Source of the DNA: Tachypleus tridentatus
Taxonomy: Eukaryota; Arthropoda; Merostomata; Xiphosura; Limulidae
Reading direction: 5' to 3'
DNA: 64,000 nt
NCBI RefSeq assembly: GCF_004210375.1
Contig: NC_134834.1
Location: 150,259,009-150,323,008 of the forward strand
In this document: positions 36,400-46,800 of the stretch, piece by piece
Layout: each line of letters starts with the position of its first letter
How positions within the stretch are numbered: position 1 is the stretch's first letter
Position numbers and translations under genes: made by a program
The notes under the pieces: generated by a model
The model's input: the letters and a program-made list of their open reading frames with translations, nothing else
Database searches by the model: none
Told to the model about the DNA's origin: nothing

Positions 36400-36490
36400 C
36401 TTTTAAAGCAAAACCACATTGGGCTATCTCCTGTGCTCACTGCGAGGAATCGAACCTATATTGTAGCGTTGTAAGTCCTTGAACCTTCTG
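36400..36490 (-). repeat. SINE family C fragment
   Basis: TTTTAAAGCAAAACCACATT, GGGCTATCTCCTGTGCTCAC and GTAGCGTTGTAAGTCC match family C in reverse. Confidence 0.65.
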
Positions 36491-36940
36491 CTTTTTAAAT
36501 GTAATTTTAAACTTTCCTCAGCCTATCAGCGGCTTAAAATGATATATTAAACTGTACACAGGATTAGTTCCTTAGTAGAAATGGTAAAGCAACTATTTAA
36601 ATCCCTGTTTTAGTTTGGTTATAATACTTTAAAAATTTCAAATACAACTTTAGTTTAGAACATTTTAAATTGAACTTTAAAATGCTTTGAAAATATGAAC
36701 TGTACTTGTTCAGAAGTATAAGCTGTATAACCCTTATGTGCCGTATTTCAACTGCAACAAAGCTAGTGATTACGTGTATGGGTCGTGATTAAGGTGACTG
36801 GAGCCTAGAATCTGAATGATTTCTTCCCCATGCACTATAAATCACGTTTATACGTATAAGGCTTTCAAATGGTTCCAAGAATTAAAAGTAATGTCTCTTC
36901 TCAACTAATGTTATTGTTTCTTTCATCTTAAACCAATATA
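36491..36940. other. Non-coding, nothing recognised
   Basis: AT-rich DNA left of the Tc1-like element. Confidence 0.4.
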
Positions 36941-37924
36941 CACCCTTGTGCAAATTAATTGAAACAAATGGTCATTTTACAATATTTTCAGCATGGCGGC
37001 CGGTGGAGGCTCGCTGGACCCGCTGATTTCCTTTAATAGTCATTTTTTCACACAGATGGCGTCATTAGCTGTGTTTTGCAGTACGGTCGATCTATTTTTG
37101 GGATAAATGACGAAATTTTGAGGAATATTACATCATTCGAAATTGCGTTCGAAGGGCAAGGAGACCAGTCAAAAAACAACTTCTTACCAACTCAGTGAAG
37201 AAAAAACGGTATCAATTGGGTCTGAAATACAAGAAATGGAGGCAAGAACAATGGAGGAAGGTGTTATTCAGTGACGAGACTCATTTCTTCGTACAGGGTC
37301 AAAGAAGGCTGCATGTTTGCAGATCTCCAGGTGAGAAACTTCGAGAATCTCACATCAATCAGTTCGTAAAACATCCCTTGAAGAAAATGTTTTGGGGCTT
37401 TTTCAGATACTATGGCGTCGAAGGCTTACACATCGTAGAAGGTATGATGCGAGGACCACAGTACATCGAAGTTTTGCAGAGAAGAGTCGTTCCAGAATTA
37501 AAAGAGATTTCCAGATGGATCTGGAATTTCTCAGCAAGATCTGGCTCCGTGCCACACATCAAAACTTGTGAAGAATTTTATGACTACAACGCGAATAAAG
37601 GTGCTGGACTGGCCTGAAAACTCTCTGGACTTAAATCCTGTTGAAAATCTTCGGGCGATTTGTAAAGAAAGACTTCGGGGAAAAGACTGTACTACGAAAG
37701 ATAAGCTAATTGAGGCCATAATTGAGGTGTGGTACCGCGATCCAATAATTAGTAAAGATTGCAGTCAACCCGTGGACTCGATGCCAAAGTGAATTAATGA
37801 AAAATAATGGCGGTCATATCATATATTAATTTGTAAGTAATTTTTGGATTCTCAAAATTAAAACGCATAAAAATTGAAAAAATCGTAATTTTCCGTTTTG
37901 TTTCAATTAATTTGCACAAGGGTG
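36941..37924 (+). mobile_element. Tc1/mariner-like element with intact inverted repeats
   Basis: The 984-bp element begins CACCCTTGTGCAAATTAATT and ends with its exact reverse complement, about 28 bases of inverted repeat, flanked on both sides by TA (36939-36940 and 37925-37926). Inside, two frames (37195-37617 and 37568-37792) together encode the catalytic part of a Tc1 transposase: LFSDETHFF (first Asp), SQQDLAPCHTS (second Asp, read in the second frame) and DLNPVENL (Glu of DD34E). The frames are separated by a small deletion in an A-rich run near 37500. The N-terminal DNA-binding domain is absent: only about 250 bases lie between the left end and the catalytic region. It is a non-autonomous, inactive copy. 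Confidence 0.93.
37195..37792 (+). pseudogene. Tc1-like transposase catalytic domain, frameshifted and N-truncated
   Basis: About 200 residues resemble the C-terminal two thirds of Tc1 transposases, which cut and join DNA at TA sites. The sequence in frame before 37195 (IRNCVRRARRPVKKQLLTSS) joins smoothly, but no helix-turn-helix region precedes it. A frameshift after VVPELK separates the first catalytic Asp from the second Asp and the Glu, so no active enzyme can be made. Confidence 0.9.
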
Positions 37925-38216
37925 TATATGTAAAAATAATTACAACTGAAATACCCACAGTTCCCTAGTCATTAACGTTTTATACCAAACCAGGGCAAAG
38001 AAATGAAACTCACTAAAATTCATATGCTGTTAAAAGTTTACTATTTTTGTGTTACTACCAAATAAAAATTGCGCAAATAATATGTTAACACTGAGAGAAG
38101 GGACTGGAGGAAAACATTAGAAACTTTAAAAATTAAACTATTTTTATAAACTATATCTTGACTGTTAAATTTTATTTCATTCTATACTATAACGCCCTTA
38201 ACTAGTTCGATAGTAG

Positions 38217-38309
38217 GTTTGCAGCCTTACGGCGCTAATATCCAGGTTTCGATACTCGTGATGGGCAGAGCATAGATAACTCATTGTGTAGTTTTGTGCT
38301 TAACAAAGC
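38217..38309 (+). repeat. SINE family B fragment
   Basis: CAGGTTTCGATACTCGTGAT, GGGCAGAGCATAGATAACTC and GTAGTTTTGTGCTTAAC match family B. Confidence 0.7.
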
Positions 38310-38552
38310 CAAAACTTTCTTTCTCTCACTGCGCCTTTCTATTTTGTAGTGCACTTTACGGGACCACGTCCAGCAGAGGACGTTCAAACTATGTGCCCAC
38401 AGAATGTTTGGGACATATAATTGGTTACATGTCTAGAGACTCCTTTTCTCTGCTTTGAAAATATATACTTGTTCGTATATGAAGAACCATCCTTCACTTT
38501 AAATGTTTTCTTTCTGTCGCAGAATTGAAATTAACTAATATACGACTTCAAA

Positions 38553-38660
38553 CGTGTGTGTGTCTTTAAGCAAAAGAAGCTATACAAGAGGCTGTCCATG
38601 TTCTGTATTCATCGCGTGGAATCGAGACCCTGATTTTAGACTTGCTACTTGCTCACTGTG
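38553..38660 (-). repeat. Degraded SINE family C-like fragment
   Basis: A GTGTGTGTG tract followed by TTTAAGCAAAAGAAGCTATA and GGAATCGAGACCCTGATTTT resembles a worn minus-strand family C copy. Confidence 0.45.
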
Positions 38661-38762
38661 AGCTCGATGGTTTATGAAATAATTAAATCAATTTAACTTA
38701 GGTCTTTAATAATGTAGCTTAAAATAATACTTCCAAGACATTTAATTTGGTTCTTTTGTATA

Positions 38763-38868
38763 TCAGCGGTAAGTTCATAGACCTAAAATCTTGGGTTCGA
38801 TTCCATATGATGGACAGATAGAGTGCAGACAGTTTATTGTATAGCCTTGCCATAAAACAAACAAATCA
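38763..38868 (+). repeat. SINE family B/C-like fragment
   Basis: CTTGGGTTCGATTCCATATG, CAGTTTATTGTATAGCCTTG and an AAAACAAACAAA tail. The assignment between families B and C is uncertain. Confidence 0.55.
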
Positions 38869-38919
38869 TTGGCTACAGCGTAAAGTCGTTTGCTGTTCAA
38901 TTTTATTTCTGCTGGTGAG

Positions 38920-39163
38920 TCTCCGAGGGTCGCGGGTTCGCGCCCGCGTCGCGCTGAACATGCTTGCCCTCCCAGCCGTGGGGATGTATAATGTGACGGT
39001 CAATCCCACTATTCGTTGGTAAAAGAGTAGCCCAAGAGTTGGCGGTGGGTGGTGATGACTAGCTGCCTTCCCTCTAGTCTTACACTGCTCAATTAGGGAC
39101 GGCTAGCACAGATAGCCCTCGAGTAGCTTTGTGCGAAATTCTAAAAACCAAAACAAACAAACA
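38920..39163 (+). repeat. SINE family A, 5'-truncated, with 12-bp TSD
   Basis: The copy lacks the first ~45 bases of the head and begins at TCCGAGGGTCGCGGGTTCG. TCTGCTGGTGAG lies on both sides (38908-38919 and 39164-39175), so the truncation occurred at insertion. Confidence 0.95.
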
Positions 39164-39175
39164 TCTGCTGGTGAG

Positions 39176-40261
39176 AAAAACGTATATCGGAACTCAACAG
39201 CAAAACTGTTTATTTTTGAAGAAGAGTTAGTGTTCACAGAGTCTGAAATTCCGAGCTAATTAGTTCGCAGACGATGACTGACGATTCTGATCTAGAACCT
39301 TTCATCATTTCTCTATTTATTATCTTGTAAAGAATCAAGACTATCGACGTATAATAATAGATTGGGCCTAATGAATTAAAACCTTCAATTAGTGAAGACA
39401 TCTAAAATCAAGGACGCCACGTGACATCCAAATCCAATGAGAGGATGTCATTCTCAGACGTCATCAGTCACCATTGGTTACATCGGTATTTTTAAACACA
39501 CGTAAAATTTTCAATATTATTACGTTACACATCTTTAATGAAGAATTGAAAAGTAATTCCTCAAAAAAAGATAGACAGATAATCTTTTCCGGTCTTAGCT
39601 CTAATTTCTAGTAGAAAGTCAAAAATAAAATGTTTCTCTCTATCCGGAAACTGACTAACGTATCACCAGAAGGAATCACATTGATCACAGGCTCGCGATG
39701 TGCAGGACACAATCAGCGTTTTATTTCTTTGACAACAGAAATTAATCTTGTAAAGTCCCATCCATTATTGTAAATAGTGATGTATGTGATGCAAGCAATT
39801 TCATTTATTTAAATACCGTTTTTATTTCCTGGTTGTCATTTTACAACATAGCTGACGACTGAGATTGTATCTAGTGGTTATTATTTTTCAATCTGATGAT
39901 TAACTCTCCTAATGTCTCAGCTCGTATACGCTCTCTAACAACCCATTCCTTACGTCTAAAGCAAACATCAGAAAGAGTTGGTAAAAACTAAATATTCAGT
40001 GTTATTTTGAGCTATGGACTCAAGAAATCACGAAATAGTGTACAATACATACATGATGTATCGTGTCACTGAAGCCAAATGTGTGACACACTTAAGTATC
40101 ACTTAACTGAGACTACACAAAAATCTTTCAAGGAAAGTGGAGCGTGACACATTACACACTATTATTAATAACGGAAAATTTAGTGCCTTTCAGTGGCAGT
40201 TTAAGAAAGGAAAACATAAAGATTTGACTCGTATATCTTAACGAAGGGCAACAGGTGGAAT
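39176..40261. other. Non-coding, nothing recognised
   Basis: No exon or named repeat recognised. Confidence 0.45.
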
Positions 40262-40335
40262 TAAGCATAAAACAACTCAATGGGCTATCTGTGCTCTATC
40301 CACCACCGGTATCGAAACCTATGCCACTGGATGAA
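40262..40335 (-). repeat. SINE family B fragment
   Basis: TGGGCTATCTGTGCTCTATC and CCACCACCGGTATCGAAACC match family B in reverse. Confidence 0.6.
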
Positions 40336-40366
40336 AACACAAGTGTCAGACAAGAAAAATAATGTG

Positions 40367-40690
40367 GTGTGTTTAAATTAAGGATAGAGAGCGCCAGATG
40401 TTAGTAACAAGAGTATAGTGTGTTTAAATTAAGGATAGAGAGCGCCAGATGTTAGTAACAAGAGTATAGTGTGTTTAAATTAAGGATAGTGTGCGTAAGA
40501 TGTTAGTAACAAAAGTATAGTGTGTTTAAATGACGGCTAGCTATCGTCAAGTGTTAGTAATAAGTGTATAGTATATTTAAATGACGGAAAGCGGGCGTCA
40601 GATGTTAGTACTAAGTGTATAATGTGTTTAAACGAAGGATGGCGGGCGCCAGATGTTAGTACTAAGTGTATTCAAATGAAGAATAGAGAG
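40367..40690. repeat. 51-bp minisatellite, about six copies
   Basis: GTGTGTTTAAATTAAGGATA starts at 40367 and 40418 with 51-base spacing; later units are diverged. Confidence 0.9.
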
Positions 40691-41456
40691 TACCATATTT
40701 AACTAACAGTGTGTCTGATGAATGATATTATTAGACACCATCTAGTACACATCAGTAAATTCAACATGGCCAGATTTAAGCACTGCGTCAACAAAAAACG
40801 CCCTTAAGCTAATATACCAAAATGGTCGGCTAGGACGTTTCGGTTCGTTAGACTCAATTTTTAAACTGAGCCAATTTCTTTGCTCCAGTGCTCACTGCCT
40901 GACGTTGACTTGATAAGCTACTCAGCGGAAGCATCTTGCCTTCGTCGTCTGTGACGTCATCAAACTCCATCTGCTGTAATAATAGCGCACTTTCTCAACT
41001 TGCCACAATAAATCTGTTCAAGACGTGTTTTAAACCACACTTAATTTCCCAGTTCTTAGCTGCTATTATTCTCTTCTCGTGCTCATATTTTGAAAAGGAG
41101 AAAAATTACACAAATTATAAAACAGAGTAGTAAATTAATGTTCCTTTTATACGTATTGGGTGAAGTTAAAAATTATTAATTTTTTTTTGTTTTAGAATAA
41201 TGATACTTTGATAAGAATGAAAAAAAAATCGAATTTCAGCTTTTAGGGTTAACTTCAATTACATCATTACTGTATAATTCTATTTCGATATTTTTGAAAA
41301 CTGTTTACGCCACAAGTTACTTGTGATTTAATCACCTTGTTCATTACAGTGTCTCTATCATTCTCTTCTCGTCCCATCGCAAATAGTAGCTTCAACTGAT
41401 GTTAGAAAACGAATCGTAGAAACATATTTAAAATATACAAAGAGTAACCTTTGTTT
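40691..41456. other. Non-coding, nothing recognised
   Basis: A short plus-strand frame at 40936-41130 lacks family likeness and splice context. Confidence 0.45.
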
Positions 41457-41715
41457 GGTTTGTTTACTGAATTTCATGCAAAACTACTCGACAGTTATCT
41501 GCGCCAGCCATTCCTAATCTGATATGACAGACTAGATGGAAAGCAACTAGTCAACAGCCACTGCCACCTTTTGTGCCACTCTTTACCAACGAAAAATAGA
41601 ATTCACAATCTTATTTAACGTCCTGGTGGAAAGGGCGAGCATGTTTGGCGAAAGTATTCGAATGCATGATTCGTAAATTGAGAGTCGAGTGCACTAACCA
41701 CCAAGCCGTGCAAAC
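41457..41715 (-). repeat. SINE family A, old diverged copy
   Basis: It keeps GAATTTCATGCAAAACTACT, GGGCGAGCATGTTTGGCG and GAGTCGAGTGCACTAACCAC in order, at clearly lower identity than the other copies. Confidence 0.8.
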
Positions 41716-42164
41716 GTCTTTATGTATTTATTTATATGCTATGAAATTCGATCGAATTCATTCGCTTGTACAATTCTAAGATTTACGTTTTGATACATTT
41801 GTAGCCTTTTTCATCCCCACCCCTCAAACAAAAAACTGTATTCAGCACATACACGTAAATATGACTTTATTTACAATACTGGAGATGTTATATCATTTTT
41901 ATTGGTTTCCCTGACAAAAACAGCAATATTAACACTAATGACAACAAACAACACAAGAAGATAACCACAGCCTTCTCACCTCTTCAGTACTGTTCATAAC
42001 GTCTCCAACATTCCTTGCTGTCCTTATACAAGTAGCTGATTTCAACAACCTAATTATCCATCGCAAACATCGGCCATGACTAGTCCTAGCATTGGATCAA
42101 GGTTACCGGACACTAGTATAATTGTGGCATATAAGTGGCGCTTATAATATCGGTTAAAAAAGCG
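41716..42164. other. Non-coding, nothing recognised
   Basis: No feature seen before the 66-bp array. Confidence 0.4.
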
Positions 42165-43165
42165 TCATACTTTTGATGAGGGTTAGCACTATGATCCTCC
42201 AACCACTCTGGGGTTAACAACATTAAGAAACAATGGTCTTGATTAGGGTTAACACTGTGATACAACAACTACTATGAGGTTAACAACATTCAAAACATTG
42301 GTTTTTATTAGGGTCAACACTGTGATACACCAACCACTCTGAGGTTAACAACATTCAGAAACATTGGTCTTAATAAGAGTTAGCACTGTGATCCTCCAAC
42401 CACCCTGAAGTTAACAACATTCAGAAACATTGATCTTGATTAGGGTTAATACCCAACCACTTTGAGGTTAACAACATTTAAAACATTGGTCTTGATTAGG
42501 GTTAGAATTGTGATACATTAACCACTCCGAGGTTAACAACATTCAAAAAGACTGGTCTTGGTTAGGGTTAGAACTGTAATACACTGACCACTCTGTAATG
42601 CTCCAACCACTCTGAAGTTAACAACATTCAGAAACATTAGTCTTGATTAGGGTTAACACTGTGATACAACAACTACTATGAGGTTAACAACATTCAAAAC
42701 ATTGGTCTTTATTAGGGTCAACACTGTGATACACCAACCACTCTGAGGTTAACAACATTCAGAAACATTGGTCTTAATAAGAGTTAGCACTGTGATCCTC
42801 CAACCACCCTGAAGTTAACAACATTCAGAAACATTGATCTTGATTAGGGTTAATACTGTGATACACCAACCACTTTGAGGTTAACAACATTCAAAACATT
42901 GGTCTTGATTAGGGTTAGAATTGTGATATATTAACCACTCCGAGGTTAACAACATTCAAAAAGACTGGTCTTGGTTAGGGTTAGAACTGTAATACACTGA
43001 CCACTCTGTAATGCTCCAATCACTCTGAAGTTAACAACATTCAGAAACATTAGTCTTGATTAGAGTTAACACTGTGATACACCAATCACTCTGAGGTTAA
43101 CAACATTCACAAAGACTGGTCTTGGTTAGGGTTAGAACTGTGATACACTGACTTCTCTGTTTCTT
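42165..43165. repeat. 66-bp minisatellite with internal 404-bp duplication
   Basis: About 15 units contain GAGGTTAACAACATTCAGAA and GATTAGGGTTAACACTGTGA. Several irregular units that start near 42251 are repeated in the same order from 42655, so a multi-unit block has been duplicated. Confidence 0.93.
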
Positions 43166-43711
43166 TTATATGTGACACAGAACTGCTTTTTAAAATGTTG
43201 AACTGAGCGGCAGTAGCTATAAATATTTATCTGCTAAGATGTTATTACATTAACCAATAAGATCGCTCATTAAAATCTTCATCTGCTTTGGTATGTCCTA
43301 ACATTATGTATAGTCAACCAATCACCTTACGACACAGGACCTCTGTTTAAAGTATTGGTTAACAAAATTCAAAAGTAAAACGCCTTGATTTGTGCTAACA
43401 TTGTTATACCAATCAATTAGCTTCCATTATTGTTTGCAAAATACAGCATAAAAAACAAAGATTAAGCCGCTGTTAATACTGTGTTAATTCTGTTAATATT
43501 GGTATTAACCAATCAGAAACTTCCCAATTAAGTGCCAGTTGAGATATAATAGAGCTACTTCGATAATTATCGCTGCCTTGGTGAGATTCACTCGGTGTTA
43601 ACTACAAGAAAACCACTGATTTTAACAAATCCCGGGTCAGCTCTAATTGACATTTATAATGTGACCAGGTGGGTTCCTGATGATCATACTTGTAAATACT
43701 TGGTACTTCAG
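43166..43711 (-). other. 3' flank of the minus-strand gene
   Basis: Probable 3' UTR and flank. No clear AATAAA (TTTATT on the plus strand) close to the stop codon. Confidence 0.4.
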
Positions 43712-43845
43712 TCAAGGTCCTTCAACCAGTACCTCATCTTCGGATTCTTCAAACTCATCTATCACATCTACCAACGCCACCTCGCGAAGATCAATGTGTC
43801 TCTCGTTAGTGTGCCACACACCATAGCCCATGTATATCAGAATAC
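43712..43845 (-). CDS. Minus-strand CAT-like gene, exon 6 (C-terminus)
   Basis: The acceptor is TTTTTGTTCCAG|GTATTC. In phase 1 it reads GILIYMGYGVWHTNER, matching the conserved end of the last helix in SLC7A4/A14 proteins, then a tail rich in Glu and Asp (DEFEESEDE) to TGA at 43712-43714. It was too short to stand out as an open frame and was found through its phase and motif. Confidence 0.9.
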
Positions 43846-46800
43846 CTGGAACAAAAACGTATGTCTTATTTTTACTCACTTTCTTCTTATGTCCTTTTCA
43901 AACAACAGAGACGAGTGATGGTGTCATCTAGCATCATCAGCGTTAAGTTAAATGATTCATATCAATGACATCTGGTTTGTTCATCCTGATATCAATAACA
44001 TTCAAAACACCAGCCACATCACTGACTTCTTATATGAATTAATGCTATAATTTATAATGACCCAGTACTATCTACTCCTACGACTTAGTATAACAGTACA
44101 GAACAACACACTGATGTTCTCTTATATGAACTATTGTTATAGTATGGAACAAGATATCGTTGTCTACTGGTATAAACTATTGTTATGGTATAGAACAAGA
44201 CATCGTTGTCTACTGGTATGAACTACTGTTGTGGTATAGAACAAGACATCGTTGTCTACTACTATGAACTGTTTTTACAACTTAGAATGAAACATCGTTG
44301 TCTACTGGTATGAACTATTGTTATAGTTCAGAACAAGACATCATTGTCTAATGGTATGAACTATTATTTTAGTTTAGAAAGACACATTATTGTTTGCTGG
44401 TTTGAACTATTGTTATGGTGTAGCACTGTTCCTATAGTATAGTAAGCAGATTATTGTTTCGTCTTATGAAACACTTTTGTAGTACAGAACAATATAATCT
44501 TAACTCACGTATGAATTAATATAGTAATATAGGACAACATATCGCCTGTAGTTTGTACTGGTGTTATAGTATTTTTGAATGAAGTTATGAATAAATAAAC
44601 CATTGTTTGATGGAAATAGCCTAATTTGCTCTGTTCTAATAAACTCTAATTAACGATCCACCATCCTAGAAATTGAACCAGTTGTTCGCAGCCGCAGAAG
44701 AAAGCCGAATAAGTGTTCAGATACTTAGATTTCAGAAGGCCGATCCAGTGACATACATTTCACTCCCAACAAGGAACAAATTTTGTTCAAAAGAGATAGT
44801 GTCTGACTTTTTTTTTAACTACGTTAATTTTTTCCAGAAAACGTAACAGTATACATTGAAATTAATTTAATATTAATTAGAAATAATCAATCGAATTTAA
44901 TAAAACATTAACTGTAAACCAATATTTAATGCCTACTCCTTTGAGAGAGGCAGCTCTATACATGGTCTGTTAAAAGTGACACTGAAAAAAGAAATAACTT
45001 TTGTAATGTCATCTATAAAAACTTGGTTCACACACACACAAACATGTAGAAAACAGAAGAAACTTTATGTTTAATCAGAAGGTGGCGTTCAATACTTTGT
45101 CGTTTGAATTTGTTGTGGGGCAAGTTTTCTATGAGACAGATGTCACAACATCATTATGGTCAGAGGAATCGAAGTGTTCAGAAACGGAGATTTAGTAAAG
45201 TGTTAAAGTACAGATCAGAGAGTGGTTGCTAGGCTTTTCTCCAATATTTACTTTGTTTTATCCACCGCACTGAAAATAGTAAATGCATTGTCTTGTAACA
45301 AGGAACTGGGATCAGTTATGGGAGTACTGTTTTTAACACACGGACTGGAATTTTATGTGTAACATACAAATTGTGCTATTGTTTATCAAGCAGTGATCGT
45401 CGTGCTGTTTGTAAAGCAGATATTAAAGTACTTCAAACATGGAGTTGATGGCTCGTAGTGGGATAAATATACGCTACCTAGAGCAGTAATTGCTGGATAA
45501 TTAAGATTTAATTATAAAAACATAGCATCCATCATAGAGTTAGATTTGTTTCTCTACGGACTTCTCTATGGATTAGGGTTAAGGTACAGCTATTCTTGCT
45601 TAGTATAGATTAGGGTTAAGGTACAGTTATTCTTGCTTAGTATAGATTAGGGTTAAGGTACAACTATTCTTGCTTAGTATAGATTAGGATTAAGGTACAG
45701 CTATTCTTACTTAGTATGGATTAGAATTAAAGTACAGATATTCTTACTTAGTATGGATTAGGATTAGGCTACAGCTATTCATGCTTAGTATGGATTAGGA
45801 ATAAGGTACATCTATTCCTGCTCAGTATGGATTAGGGTTAAGCTGCAGTTATTTCTGCTTAGTATGGATTAGGATAAAGGTACAGCTATTCTTACATAAC
45901 GTCAATTATGGTTACGGTACAGCTGTTTATGCTTAGTATGCTTTAAGGTTAAGGTGCAATTATTCTTGCTTAGTATGGATTAGGATTAAGGTACAGCTGT
46001 TTTTACTTAATATGGATTAGGGTTAAGATACAACTATTCTTACGCAGTATCAATTATTTTTACGGTACAGTTGTTTTTGCTTAGTATAAATGAGGGTTAA
46101 GGTAATACGACGATAATATGTTACTAACAGTATTATATACAAAAGGCTTATCTCTTACCTAAGAGGTCCCACACTAGGAAGGTCATCCAAGCTGTGTAAG
46201 ATAAACAAGTCATCAGATGAACACTGATCCAGATAGCACAGATTGGAAGGAAAGGAATGCAGGCTACACCATTTTTCAAGTGAGGACGGTGTCGTGGTTG
46301 CTTCAGTAATACCGCAACACACAAAATAACTGCCACAAATAGCATACAGGTTATCACTTCCAGCCACCAACGATTTTCATGTCCTAAGAGTGGTGCGTGC
46401 ATGGTTAACAGTCCCATGACAGCTGCGAGGGAGAATATGGTGGCCACCATGGCAGCAGAAGTAGCAACTGACTTTTGGTTTGGTTCTTGCTTCTGGTAGC
46501 CCAGGGAAGTGAGGTCAGATAAGGAAGTGACGTAATTCTCATTTATAAATTCTACTGACATTGCTCTGGGTTGAATAGCCCCGTAATCTCTCTGCACTGT
46601 GCCCACCATTACAGCTGCTTCTCCAATTTGATCACTAGATGGCGTACATGCAGTTACAGTTTCCCAGGTTTCATGTATCGGAGTAGATGGTGTTTGAGGC
46701 CCTTCTTCTTTGGTGGAGTTTAAATTATGGGTTTGTGTACTAGAATTCACTTGACTCAAGTAAATGTTACTAGAACTCCCTAGTGGCAGAGTTAGTGTAG

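Larger units (their letters stand above)
43846..46158 (-). other. Intron 5 of the minus-strand gene
   Basis: A 2.3 kb intron from GTAAGA to TTGTTCCAG. It contains two minisatellites (44085-44480 and 45565-46110); the second ends within about 50 bases of the donor of exon 5. 44485-45564 holds nothing recognised. Confidence 0.8.

Noticed and set aside
43595-43918. 107-residue plus-strand frame
   Set aside because: It overlaps the antisense of terminal exon 6, whose splice phase and motif fit much better.
45565-46110. Recurring TTAGGGTTA that resembles telomere repeat
   Set aside because: It appears once per 37-bp unit and not in head-to-tail hexamers, so it is just part of the minisatellite.
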